Shown here piece after piece: positions 1 through 8,062 of a stretch of 38,611 nt of DNA (within the stretch, counting starts at the first letter, position 1; every line of letters begins with the position of its first letter). The position numbers and the translations under genes were made by a program. Source of the DNA: Marinilabiliales bacterium (GTDB lineage Bacteria; Bacteroidota; Bacteroidia; Bacteroidales; PUMT01); NCBI GenBank assembly GCA_007695015.1, contig REEN01000041.1, forward strand, positions 1 to 38,611, in the 5' to 3' direction. The notes beneath the pieces were generated by a model. The model had not been told where the DNA came from, made no database searches, and saw only the letters and a program-made list of their open reading frames with translations.

Positions 1-735
1 GGCCGCAGCACCCATTCCCGAATAGTCGTCAAAAAGATTGAAAGGCTCGGGAAAATCAACACCCTGGAAACGGTTGAGATATTTCGGACCCGGTTCCCAC
101 TCACGGTGAGGTGCCTTGTGGTGCATCATAACCATAAAGGGCCCGGGGTTATTCACCTGGCCCTTAAGCCATTCAATGGTTTTGTCGGTTATGATATCGC
201 TTACATAACCATGTACATCATAGCGGCCCTCCTTGTTAATGAAGGTGGGATTGTAATAATGCCCCTGGCCGGGAAGTATATCCCAGTGGTCGAACCCTGT
301 CGGTTCTGAACCAAGATGCCACTTGCCTATCATGGCAGTCTGATAACCAACATCCCGGAGAAGCTTCGGGAATGTCTGCTGACTTCCGTCGAAATCTCCC
401 GACCTATATACATTGCCGACCATGCCGTTGAGGTGGCTGTACTTGCCGGTAAGTATGGCAGCACGGGAAGGACCGCAAATGGAGTTGGTAACAAGGCAGC
501 GGTCAAAACGCATCCCATCCTGTGCTATACGATCAATGTTAGGTGTCGGGGCAACATACTGGAGTCTTTCATTATATGCACTTACTGCCTGCCAGGCATG
601 ATCGTCGCTCATTATAAAGATAATGTTGGGGCGGAGTGGTTCTTCGTGTTGGTTACCGCAGGCCGCCATAATACCAACGGAGCAAAATCCGATGGACTTT
701 GCAAGGGCAGATGCTTGTTTGTTTTTTATCAGCAT
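1..735 (-). CDS. Cys-type sulfatase lipoprotein (C-terminus beyond window)
   Basis: Family S1 (alkaline-phosphatase superfamily) sulfatase that removes sulfate esters from glycans. The first 245 codons are visible and the 3' end lies off the window. Residues 1-26 form a lipoprotein signal ending MAAC (Cys26), so the enzyme is probably anchored outside the cytoplasm. Metal-binding SDDH is at residues 43-46, TPNID near 64-68, and the formylglycine site is C87-GPSR. GKWHLG, a conserved sulfatase motif, follows. The start at 735 is the ATG that gives the complete signal peptide. It is probably the last visible gene of a minus-strand run, 58 bp behind the next sulfatase. The sequence [12 protein letters not shown] recalls GlcNAc-6-sulfatase-like enzymes (S1_11), but that subfamily call is from memory and weak. 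The sulfatase call is firm; the substrate is not known. Confidence 0.93.
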   Translation of the reverse strand, partial: MLIKNKQASALAKSIGFCSVGIMAACGNQHEEPLRPNIIFIMSDDHAWQAVSAYNERLQYVAPTPNIDRIAQDGMRFDRCLVTNSICGPSRAAILTGKYSHLNGMVGNVYRSGDFDGSQQTFPKLLRDVGYQTAMIGKWHLGSEPTGFDHWDILPGQGHYYNPTFINKEGRYDVHGYVSDIITDKTIEWLKGQVNNPGPFMVMMHHKAPHREWEPGPKYLNRFQGVDFPEPFNLFDDYSGMGAAA

Positions 736-793
736 GGTGGTGAATTAAATTCGTAAAGGGGTTTAATTGGTTTTGTCGATCTCCGGAGTTTTG

Positions 794-2284
794 CTATTCA
801 TGGATCCATTTGTTTATCCAGGGGTCGCCCGTCCTCTCCTGGTAATATTTTATTCTTTCCTTCATCTCTTCCAGAATTGCGGCATAGGCCGGGTTAAAGG
901 CCAGGTTAATCGTTTCGTGGGGATCATCAGACATATTGAAGAGCTCAAACGGGGGCCGCTCAAGGTAATTGGCTACAGGCCGGGGGCCGTAGTTTTCAGC
1001 ACCAGAATCAATTATGTATCGCCATGTTGATGATTCCCAAAGGTCACTGGCATGAGGGTAGGAGAGTCCGCTTGCAATATTCCATATCAGCTTGAACTCC
1101 CTGTTTTCGACAACCCTCATCGGGTAGTACATGGTTATTTCATGAAATGTATGTGAGGCAAATATCTCATCATATCCTTCGGTATCAGGGTCATTGAGCA
1201 CCGGCAGGAAGGTTCTGCCATGGAAATCATCATGGTGTGCAGGTACGGCCCATGACGGTTCCCGGGGCAGGTTCTGTCTGTATTCCAGCTCATTTTCAAG
1301 CGCCCCTGCCATATCGAGGATCGTTGGTGTAAGATCGGCCCAGGTTACCATGGCATCTGTCACCCGTCCGCCATTCTTGCCATCAGGCATCTTAACAATG
1401 AACGGCAGCCGCATGGCTGGATCATACAGGTTGGTCTTGGCCCCGTGAAAGGCAATCCCGTTATCTGAAAAATACATCACTACCGTATTATCCCATAACC
1501 CTTCTTCCTTAAGGATATCAAACAGTGTTCCTATGCCCTGGTCCATGCGGGCGACGGACTGGTAATACTGTGCCAGCTCTGCCCGGGTTGCCGGGGTATC
1601 GGGCAGGTACCAGGGAACTTCCACTTCATCAGGGGTGAAAAAGGTCTCGGTTATACCTTCGTAGCCCTGATCCCTGTTCCCGAACCTGTCGGGCCTGTAA
1701 GGATCATCCTCAACCACGCCGCCGCCCCTGTGGGGGTCGCTGGTGCAGAAATACAGGAAAAAAGGTTTATCCCGGTTTCCGCTAAGGAATTCCCGGCTGT
1801 TTACCGCCATCTCGTGTGGATTGCGCTGGTTCCCGGGAATGACATCTTCGAAAAAATAAACCGATTCAGGGGCAATGTGGTACTTTCCCACCCTACCGGT
1901 CCGATATCCGTTATCTGCCAGGATAACGGGGAGGCTCCTAACGTTTTCAAATGTGCTGAAATGGTGAAAAGAGTGTTCGTGGCCGTACTGACCGGTGGCA
2001 TGATTATAGAGCCCCGTAAGTATGACCGACCGGCTTGCACTGCATGATGCCGAGGTGCAGTAGGCATTTGTAAACCTTATTCCTTCAGCGGCAAGGGCAT
2101 CAAGATTCGGAGTTTTGATGGCAGTATTTCCGTAGCAACCGAGATCATCGGTGCCGTGATCGTCTGATACGATCATAACGATGTTGGGCCGGAGATCGGC
2201 CGGTGCCTCCTCCGAAGTTGAACAGGAGGCGGCGAGAATGGAAAGCGGAAGGATCTGTACAAGGTTGTTTTTTAGTAGGCTCAT
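794..2284 (-). CDS. Sulfatase lipoprotein with CSASR active site
   Basis: Complete 496-residue S1 sulfatase. A lipoprotein signal ends LAASC (Cys21). Metal ligands sit in SDDHGTDD (40-47). The formylglycine motif is C81-SASR85: Ala replaces the usual Pro at +2, a variant tolerated by anaerobic sulfatase-maturating enzymes and seen in heparan N-sulfatase-like proteins (S1_8), which this resembles in its GLYNHATGQYGH segment. MYFSDNG is the conserved late metal-binding region, and the C-terminal part carries the usual MSDDPHET block. The gene follows the GH29 fucosidase on the same strand with a 164-bp gap, so it may be transcribed with it or have its own promoter. Sulfatase activity is well supported; whether it cleaves O- or N-sulfate cannot be told from sequence alone. 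Confidence 0.94.
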   Translation of the reverse strand: MSLLKNNLVQILPLSILAASCSTSEEAPADLRPNIVMIVSDDHGTDDLGCYGNTAIKTPNLDALAAEGIRFTNAYCTSASCSASRSVILTGLYNHATGQYGHEHSFHHFSTFENVRSLPVILADNGYRTGRVGKYHIAPESVYFFEDVIPGNQRNPHEMAVNSREFLSGNRDKPFFLYFCTSDPHRGGGVVEDDPYRPDRFGNRDQGYEGITETFFTPDEVEVPWYLPDTPATRAELAQYYQSVARMDQGIGTLFDILKEEGLWDNTVVMYFSDNGIAFHGAKTNLYDPAMRLPFIVKMPDGKNGGRVTDAMVTWADLTPTILDMAGALENELEYRQNLPREPSWAVPAHHDDFHGRTFLPVLNDPDTEGYDEIFASHTFHEITMYYPMRVVENREFKLIWNIASGLSYPHASDLWESSTWRYIIDSGAENYGPRPVANYLERPPFELFNMSDDPHETINLAFNPAYAAILEEMKERIKYYQERTGDPWINKWIHE

Positions 2285-2448
2285 GTTTTTTTGACTGCTG
2301 AAGGCGGATTTTATGTAATTTTTTTTGTTGGCCGGGACTTCTAACCCGGATCCTGTGCGTTTTATTCCCCGTAAGGGTAATTATGTCATAAGAAACGGCC
2401 CGGGAACAGGGATAGATTTTTCCGGGCAGCCTGAGAGCCGGCCGGCAT
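2285..2448. other. Intergenic gap with GC-rich hairpin
   Basis: This 164-bp gap separates the fucosidase and sulfatase genes, both on the minus strand. It contains the inverted repeat CCGGG/CCCGG at 2332-2336 and 2345-2349. On the minus strand the hairpin is followed by an A-run rather than a T-run, so it is not a normal intrinsic terminator. A processing or mRNA-stabilising hairpin inside a polycistronic transcript is possible. Confidence 0.35.
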
Positions 2449-3825
2449 TTAATCGTACAAAAACAGTTCGATGACCGGGATCTCAACATTCGGTTTGTTT
2501 ACCGGAAGGCGAAGGTTAAGGTCCGCTTCGGTGGCAATATCGCCCACTCTCTGGTGGCCGTAAGGCTCTGTCATCAATACCTCCGATGCATCATGCAGGA
2601 ATTGGGCGTATCTGACCCTGCCCTTCATTCCCGGCAGCAGGAAATTGGTGATCGGATAGTCTATAAGGTGTACATAAAGCCTGTTGGTTTCAGGGTTATA
2701 GGTAAGCAGCGAATGCTCGGGCACCTCAAACTCTTCAGGAGCCTGGGTGCAGCCGTATATCGAGCGGCTGTTGTACTTCATCCATTCTCCCATTTTTGCA
2801 AGCGCCTCTTCTGCACGGTAGTCGATCGTTCCCCGCGCCGTCGGCCCAACATTAAGGAGCACGTTGCCCCCCTTGCTCACGCTTTCGATCAGCAGCACAA
2901 GCAATTGTTTGTTGTCTTTCCATGTATGTTCATCACGGTAGTAGCCCCAGCTCCCGGAGAAGGTCTGGCATGTCTCCCAGGGGATCTTCTCGCCGTCTAT
3001 CTCGGGCCAGCTCTGCACCTTGAACTGTTCGGGGGTGACAAAATCCCAGCCGTCCCTGTATTCCATCAGGTCCAGGCGGTTGTTGACAAGTATGTGCGGC
3101 TGGAGCTCCCGTACCATCTTTAGCAGCTCTACCGAGCCCCACTCCTCGCGGCCTTTCCCGAATTCGCCGGGATATGAGAAGTCGAGCCAGATGATGTCTA
3201 TTTTTCCGTAATTGGTTAATAGTTCGCGAACCTGGTTTTTCATATATTCCCTGTAAATAGCCATATCCCGCCCCCTGTTCATTCTTTCATACTCCTCTGC
3301 TGAGGTGGTGCGTTGCGGATGGACCCTGTCGATCGTAAAATGAGGGTGATGCCAGTCAATCAGCGAATAATAAAAACCCACACCCATCCCTTCGGCCCTG
3401 AATGCATCGACATACTCCCTTATCAGGTCTTTGCCGTAAGGGGTGTTGCCGGCATGGTAATCGGTGTAATCGGACTCGAAAAGGCAGAATCCGTCATGGT
3501 GCTTGGCTGTCAGTACTACATATTTCATTCCGGCATCCTTTGCCATTCTTGCCCATTCGGCAGGATCGTAAAGATCGGGATTGAAATTGTCGAAATACTT
3601 CTGGTAATCTTCATTTGTCAACCTTTCCCGTTGCTTGACCCATTCGTGTCTTGCAGGCAAAGCATATATTCCCCAGTGGATGAACATGCCGAACCGGTCG
3701 TTTGTCCACCATTGCATTCGCTCTTTTCTCTGTTCAGGGGTTTCATCCCAGATGATATTCTGGGAAACAGCTTTCTGGCAGGCCAGCGCCAGAATAATAA
3801 GTAGTAATGTAGTTTTTTTGAACAT
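2449..3825 (-). CDS. GH29 alpha-L-fucosidase, exported
   Basis: Retaining alpha-L-fucosidase (glycoside hydrolase family 29) that releases terminal fucose. From the chosen start the protein has 458 residues. The ATG at 3825 begins a proper signal peptide (MFKKTTLLLIILALA, cleavage likely near AVSQ); an ATG 14 codons earlier would add a polar, AT-rich tail in front of it, so I prefer 3825. Hallmarks are FGMFIHWGIY (45-54), TAKHHDGF (106-113) and IDIIWLDFSYPG, whose Asp215 is the expected nucleophile. The C-terminal third is the usual small beta-sandwich. It lies 60 bp behind a sulfatase gene and upstream of two more, which suggests stepwise desulfation and defucosylation of a sulfated fucose-containing glycan. 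The acid/base residue cannot be assigned by eye, as it is poorly conserved in GH29. Confidence 0.95.
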   Translation of the reverse strand: MFKKTTLLLIILALACQKAVSQNIIWDETPEQRKERMQWWTNDRFGMFIHWGIYALPARHEWVKQRERLTNEDYQKYFDNFNPDLYDPAEWARMAKDAGMKYVVLTAKHHDGFCLFESDYTDYHAGNTPYGKDLIREYVDAFRAEGMGVGFYYSLIDWHHPHFTIDRVHPQRTTSAEEYERMNRGRDMAIYREYMKNQVRELLTNYGKIDIIWLDFSYPGEFGKGREEWGSVELLKMVRELQPHILVNNRLDLMEYRDGWDFVTPEQFKVQSWPEIDGEKIPWETCQTFSGSWGYYRDEHTWKDNKQLLVLLIESVSKGGNVLLNVGPTARGTIDYRAEEALAKMGEWMKYNSRSIYGCTQAPEEFEVPEHSLLTYNPETNRLYVHLIDYPITNFLLPGMKGRVRYAQFLHDASEVLMTEPYGHQRVGDIATEADLNLRLPVNKPNVEIPVIELFLYD

Positions 3826-3885
3826 GATGTAATATTTAATGGGTTGGTTTTTAGTGTTATTGATCATGTGGAGCCATGAGCCGGT

Positions 3886-5778
3886 TCAGCGCTGAACCTC
3901 CACATCTATACCGCAATTGATCATGGCCTGATCCAGCGCCATCCCGATGAACATCGGGTAGCTCCAGGTCCGGTACCTTCCCCATACATTTCCCGAGTAT
4001 TTAGGCATTATCCTGTTTTCTATGGCAGGCAAGAGCGGTTCTGCCTTTTCTTCAAGCTGCCTCACGCTTATGGCCGCCTGCAGTACCACCGGCTCATATT
4101 CATGGCCGAGAACCTCTTCGAGTACACGGTAGGCTTCCTTACTGCCGTACCTCTTTATTGAGATCTCCGCCGCTTTAACGGCCACATCGGGTGAAGGATC
4201 ATGCAGCAGGTCTTCCAGGAGGTGATCAACTGAAGATATATCTCCCTCAAAAGCATCAAGGGCAACAAGCGCCCAGAAACGGACGAAGCTGTCGCCGGCT
4301 GTAAAAAAAGACTCAAGTCCGGCAGGGTCATCTGCTTTGCCCACCATTTGGGCTGCTTCCAGTATTTTCTGCATGTCACCGCGGGAGTATTCCCTTGCCA
4401 TTTCATAGACGCTGGTATTGTTTTCATATGCCCTGATCATCATCTCCCCTTCGGTCATCAGTCCGGTATCATGATAATCCAGCATCCATGTATTTAGTTT
4501 TCCGCGAAGGTGGCCAACCAGTTCCTCCAGTCCGGGATCATCTATTAAATTGTTCTCTTCCCAGCGGTCGTTTTGAAGGTCGAACAGCTCCTCCGCGGGT
4601 TTTCTTTCAAACATCCGACGGGTTCCTTCCGGCAGCAGTCCCAGGTTCCGCAGCCGGTGGATCTCCTCATAGCTGCCTTCTTTCTGCGGGCCGAATATTA
4701 CTGCCTGCTGGAAATAGGGCAGCTGCGGCATAAAATGTCTTACATAAAGGTACCTGCCGTCATAAACCGAGCGGGAAACCTCGTAGCAGTCGTCCGCCCT
4801 GTCCCTGTAACCGTAAATATATTCCTTCGGTTCGGTGCCTGCGCCCAGGAAATTTCTTCCTTCCATTATTTCGGGAACTTCGGCGCCTGCCAGAGTGATG
4901 ACAGTGGGTGCAAAATCGACAAAGCCTACCATCCGGTCAGTTACGGGTGCGGTAAGGTTTTCGGCCAGATGTTTGTATTTATCGGGAACGTGAAGGACAA
5001 ACGGCACCTGCAGTCCCGCGTTGTTGAGCCATCGCTTGTGCCCGGGAAGTCCGTGCCCGTGATCTGAAAACACAAAAACAATCGTGTTTTCGTAAAGTCC
5101 GTCTTCCTTCAGCTGATCGAGCAGTTCACCCACGCCCTGGTCAAATACCGCCAGAAGGTCATACATATGGGCCCATATTTCTCTCATTTTGGGGCTATCG
5201 GGCAGGTATGGGGGGAGCTCCGCCTTGTCAGGGTCACTCAGAACATCAAGCGATTCGGTGTCGGAGCTTCGCAATGCATTGATAGGGCCCTCATGGGTTA
5301 TCATGAAGTTGAACACACTGAAGAAAGGGTTTCCTTCCGGGCCGTTTCTCCAGTGGGCCTCATTGCTGCTCTCATCCCATCTTCCTGAATGATCAAAGTT
5401 GTAATCGGTTTTTACATTGTTTGTGGTGTAGTATCCTGCCTCCCTTAGAACTTCAGGCAGGATCTTCATGCCGGGCGGGACCGGTATTTCAGACCTCAGG
5501 TGCTGTGTTCCGAGTGAGGTGGCATACATTCCGGTGATCAGGGTGGAGCGTGCAGGGGCGCTTATGGGTGCATTTGAAAATGCGTTTGTGAACCGGTAAC
5601 CTGACTCGGCGAGATGATCGATATTCGGGGTACGGGCATAATCATCGCCATAGCAGCCGTAAATAGGGCTCAGGTCCTCATGCGTGATCCACAATATGTT
5701 GGGAGGGGGGAGATCTTTTTTGCCGCCGGTGCATGAGATCATTCCCAGTGCAACAGGAATTACAAATAATCTGTTCAT
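3886..5778 (-). CDS. Ser-type sulfatase lipoprotein with C-terminal helical repeats
   Basis: A 630-residue sulfatase with a lipoprotein signal ending MISC (Cys16). The metal-binding segment reads ITHEDLSP (31-38) instead of the usual DD pair, and the modification site is S73-APAR77. Serine-type sites are converted to formylglycine only by the radical-SAM anaerobic maturase, none of which is in this window. FSDHGHGLPGHK is the late metal-binding block. The catalytic part ends near residue 480. The remaining ~150 residues look like HEAT-type helical repeats (segments such as HDPSPDVAVKAAEIS and HEYEPVVLQAAISVRQL), probably a binding or scaffolding appendage. It is the first gene of the minus-strand run and lies divergent to the dehydrogenase at 5874. 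The sulfatase call is strong, the repeat call moderate, the substrate unknown. Confidence 0.92.
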   Translation of the reverse strand: MNRLFVIPVALGMISCTGGKKDLPPPNILWITHEDLSPIYGCYGDDYARTPNIDHLAESGYRFTNAFSNAPISAPARSTLITGMYATSLGTQHLRSEIPVPPGMKILPEVLREAGYYTTNNVKTDYNFDHSGRWDESSNEAHWRNGPEGNPFFSVFNFMITHEGPINALRSSDTESLDVLSDPDKAELPPYLPDSPKMREIWAHMYDLLAVFDQGVGELLDQLKEDGLYENTIVFVFSDHGHGLPGHKRWLNNAGLQVPFVLHVPDKYKHLAENLTAPVTDRMVGFVDFAPTVITLAGAEVPEIMEGRNFLGAGTEPKEYIYGYRDRADDCYEVSRSVYDGRYLYVRHFMPQLPYFQQAVIFGPQKEGSYEEIHRLRNLGLLPEGTRRMFERKPAEELFDLQNDRWEENNLIDDPGLEELVGHLRGKLNTWMLDYHDTGLMTEGEMMIRAYENNTSVYEMAREYSRGDMQKILEAAQMVGKADDPAGLESFFTAGDSFVRFWALVALDAFEGDISSVDHLLEDLLHDPSPDVAVKAAEISIKRYGSKEAYRVLEEVLGHEYEPVVLQAAISVRQLEEKAEPLLPAIENRIMPKYSGNVWGRYRTWSYPMFIGMALDQAMINCGIDVEVQR

Positions 5779-5873
5779 TGTGAATGGGAGGTTTAAAAAA
5801 ATCCACTAGTTTTATCATCATAAATAACAAGCTTTTTATGGAAAGAATCAATTTAATTTAAACTCTTTTCAAT

Positions 5874-6629
5874 ATGGATAAGGAAATAGTATTGATAACC
5901 GGTGCGACAGCTGGAATTGGTGAGGCCACCGCCCTGTTGCTCGCAGAGAACGGATACCGCCTCATTATTACCGGCAGGAGGGAGGAGAGGCTTAAAGAGC
6001 TGAAAGTCCGGCTTGGAAAGCTGACCGATGTACATACTCTCTGTTTTGACATCCGTAACCGCAGTGAGGTTGAAAACGCCATTGATCACCTGCCTTCACG
6101 ATGGGAGGATATAGGGGTTCTTGTCAATAATGCCGGTCTGGCAGCCGGTATGGACTATTTTCATGAAGCAGATAGCGATGATTGGGAACAGATGATCGAT
6201 ACCAACCTTAAGGGGCTGCTATACATGACAAGGAAGGTGGCGCCTGGAATGATAGCCCGGGGCTCCGGGCAAATAGTCAATGTAGGCAGCATAGCCGGCA
6301 GGGAGATGTATGAGAGGGGCAATGTCTATTCGGCTACCAAGCATGCCGTTGAGGCGCTTTCGCGCGGAATGCGGATTGACATGCTGAAGCACGGGATAAA
6401 GGTGTCTACCGTTTCTCCCGGACTTGTAGAGACGGAGTTTTCGCTGGTAAGGTTCAAGGGCGACAGTGAAAGGGCTAAGCAGCCATACATGGGAATGAAG
6501 CCGCTCACAGGCAGGGATGTTGCTGAGGCTGTCCTTTTTATGATCAACCGCCCGCCGCATGTAAGCATACATGACCTTCTTATCATGCCGGCCGCTCAGG
6601 CGGCGGCGATGACAGTTCACAGGGATTGA
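5874..6629 (+). CDS. Short-chain dehydrogenase (YdfG / serine dehydrogenase-like)
   Basis: Classical NAD(P)-dependent SDR of 251 residues, a cytoplasmic soluble enzyme. The cofactor loop TGATAGIG is at 9-16, NNAG at 85-88 and the catalytic Ser139-Tyr152-x3-Lys156 set is intact (SIAG, YSATK). GRREERL after the second strand suggests NADP(H). Overall sequence and the C-terminal LLIMPAAQAA resemble the YdfG/3-hydroxy-acid dehydrogenase group, which oxidises L-serine, L-allo-threonine or 3-hydroxypropionate-type substrates. It is monocistronic, transcribed away from the sulfatase run and convergent with the sensor kinase. A second, degenerate copy of its last codons follows the stop (see findings). 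Family assignment is certain; the natural substrate is a guess. Confidence 0.93.
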   Translation: MDKEIVLITGATAGIGEATALLLAENGYRLIITGRREERLKELKVRLGKLTDVHTLCFDIRNRSEVENAIDHLPSRWEDIGVLVNNAGLAAGMDYFHEADSDDWEQMIDTNLKGLLYMTRKVAPGMIARGSGQIVNVGSIAGREMYERGNVYSATKHAVEALSRGMRIDMLKHGIKVSTVSPGLVETEFSLVRFKGDSERAKQPYMGMKPLTGRDVAEAVLFMINRPPHVSIHDLLIMPAAQAAAMTVHRD

Positions 6630-6693
6630 TTACCGGCGTTTCTTTTCTGTTACGGCACCGGCAACGGCCTTGATGGTTCACAGGGAGTGACCG

Positions 6694-8046
6694 TCAAAAC
6701 ATCAGCCTGACGGTTGTTCCCCGGTCTTTTTCTGAAATGATTATCAGATCGCCATTGTGAAGCCGCATTACCTGCCGGGAGAAAAAGAGTCCCGATCCCG
6801 TTCCCTTTTCTCTTGTGGTGAAAAAGGGTAATGCTAGTTTTTCCAGCGTAGCTGTGTCCATCCCGTGACCGTTGTCCCGGACTTCTATTACCTGCCTGCC
6901 GTTGCTGCTGTATGCAGATAGATTTATGACGGGAGATTCAACCGGTTTTAAAGCTTCACAGGAGTTGAGAACAAGGTTGATAAGCACCTGTTCGACCAGT
7001 TTCCTGTCGGCGATCACACTTTGGATCTTGTTGTCGCGCGTGATTTCAAGCCTGATTTCCTGTTTGTTTAACTGCTCTCTGAAAAGGTAACCTATATGCT
7101 TGAAGATATCATCAATATCTGTTTCCTGTAATACGGGTTCAGGAATGTTATATGTTTTTTTGAAACTTTCGACAAATGCAGCCAATCCTTTGCTTCTTTT
7201 TTTTACGGCATCAAGAATATCCAGTGCTTCATTGTCGTGTAACCCTTTTATGCTCCCGCATTCGCTGCACCGAGAACCTTCACGGTGCCTCATTATAAGT
7301 CCGGCTGCCATCAGATTGATAGGGGTTACAGAGTTCAAAATCTCGTGACTCATCATCCTGACAAAGCGCTGCATGGTTTCAACCTGCTGGATTGCCATTT
7401 CATTGCTGATATCCTCTATTGCGAGTATACGTATTATCCTGCCGTCCTGCCGGAAAACACTAATGCTTATATATATTTTCAGGATTTTTCCATTATTGAC
7501 CACTGTGATCATTTTCCTGGTCTCTGCATTGACGGAACTTATAAAATCACCCAATCCCTCTTTCAGGTCATTTAATTTATCCAGTGATTCGATCTTGTCT
7601 TTTCCAAGTATTGAGGAGAAAGCTTTATTGGAAGCAAGGATTTTCCCGGACTCATCAATGGCCAGTAATCCCGTAAGAGCATTTTCAATGCACTTATGGT
7701 AAAGCTGGTATTCTTTCTCTTTCTGGATTCTCAGGCTGCTTATTGACTCTGTGATCCGCTTCAGTTCTTTCCCAGCCTGGATGCCGAAGATCTCTTTTTT
7801 GCTTTCAGGGGGTGCAGATAAAGTTGTGATGCCACTGAATGATTTCAATAGAGCGGACAGTTCACGGGTTGGCTTGTGCATGTAATAGATCAGGTATCCA
7901 ACCTGGAAGGTCCATATTATTATAATATTCAGCCTGGTAATAACAAGGTTTTCATTGCCCATTGTAATGGCGAATATCACCGGGGTGATTGCCAGCAGAA
8001 CAGCCTGGCTTATCAGCATAATGCTGAAATATCCTGATTTTATCAT
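6694..8046 (-). CDS. Membrane sensor histidine kinase (PAS-HisKA-HATPase)
   Basis: A 450-residue sensor kinase of the NtrB-like type. Two membrane segments (about 9-28 and 38-55) leave almost no periplasmic loop, so the signal is probably membrane-borne or cytoplasmic. A PAS domain spans about 115-215, then the H-box MMSHEILNSVTP with His234, N-box VLINLVLNSCEAL, G1 RDNGHGMD and G2 GTGSGLFF. Just after the H-box a CSEC pair (Cys260, Cys263) lies in an insertion between the two dimerisation helices, a possible metal or redox site. The gene starts 16 bp after the stop of the NtrC-type regulator and surely forms an operon with it, so it should phosphorylate Asp64 of that regulator. The signal is unknown. 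Confidence 0.94.
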   Translation of the reverse strand: MIKSGYFSIMLISQAVLLAITPVIFAITMGNENLVITRLNIIIIWTFQVGYLIYYMHKPTRELSALLKSFSGITTLSAPPESKKEIFGIQAGKELKRITESISSLRIQKEKEYQLYHKCIENALTGLLAIDESGKILASNKAFSSILGKDKIESLDKLNDLKEGLGDFISSVNAETRKMITVVNNGKILKIYISISVFRQDGRIIRILAIEDISNEMAIQQVETMQRFVRMMSHEILNSVTPINLMAAGLIMRHREGSRCSECGSIKGLHDNEALDILDAVKKRSKGLAAFVESFKKTYNIPEPVLQETDIDDIFKHIGYLFREQLNKQEIRLEITRDNKIQSVIADRKLVEQVLINLVLNSCEALKPVESPVINLSAYSSNGRQVIEVRDNGHGMDTATLEKLALPFFTTREKGTGSGLFFSRQVMRLHNGDLIIISEKDRGTTVRLMF

Positions 8047-8062
8047 TATTTGTGCTTTTGAA

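Noticed and set aside
316-756. A 146-codon plus-strand frame at the left edge
   Set aside because: Antisense to the truncated sulfatase, which has an intact signal peptide and CGPSR site on the other strand.
3826-3867. Upstream ATG for the first GH29 fucosidase
   Set aside because: It would put 14 polar, AT-rich residues before an otherwise standard signal peptide.
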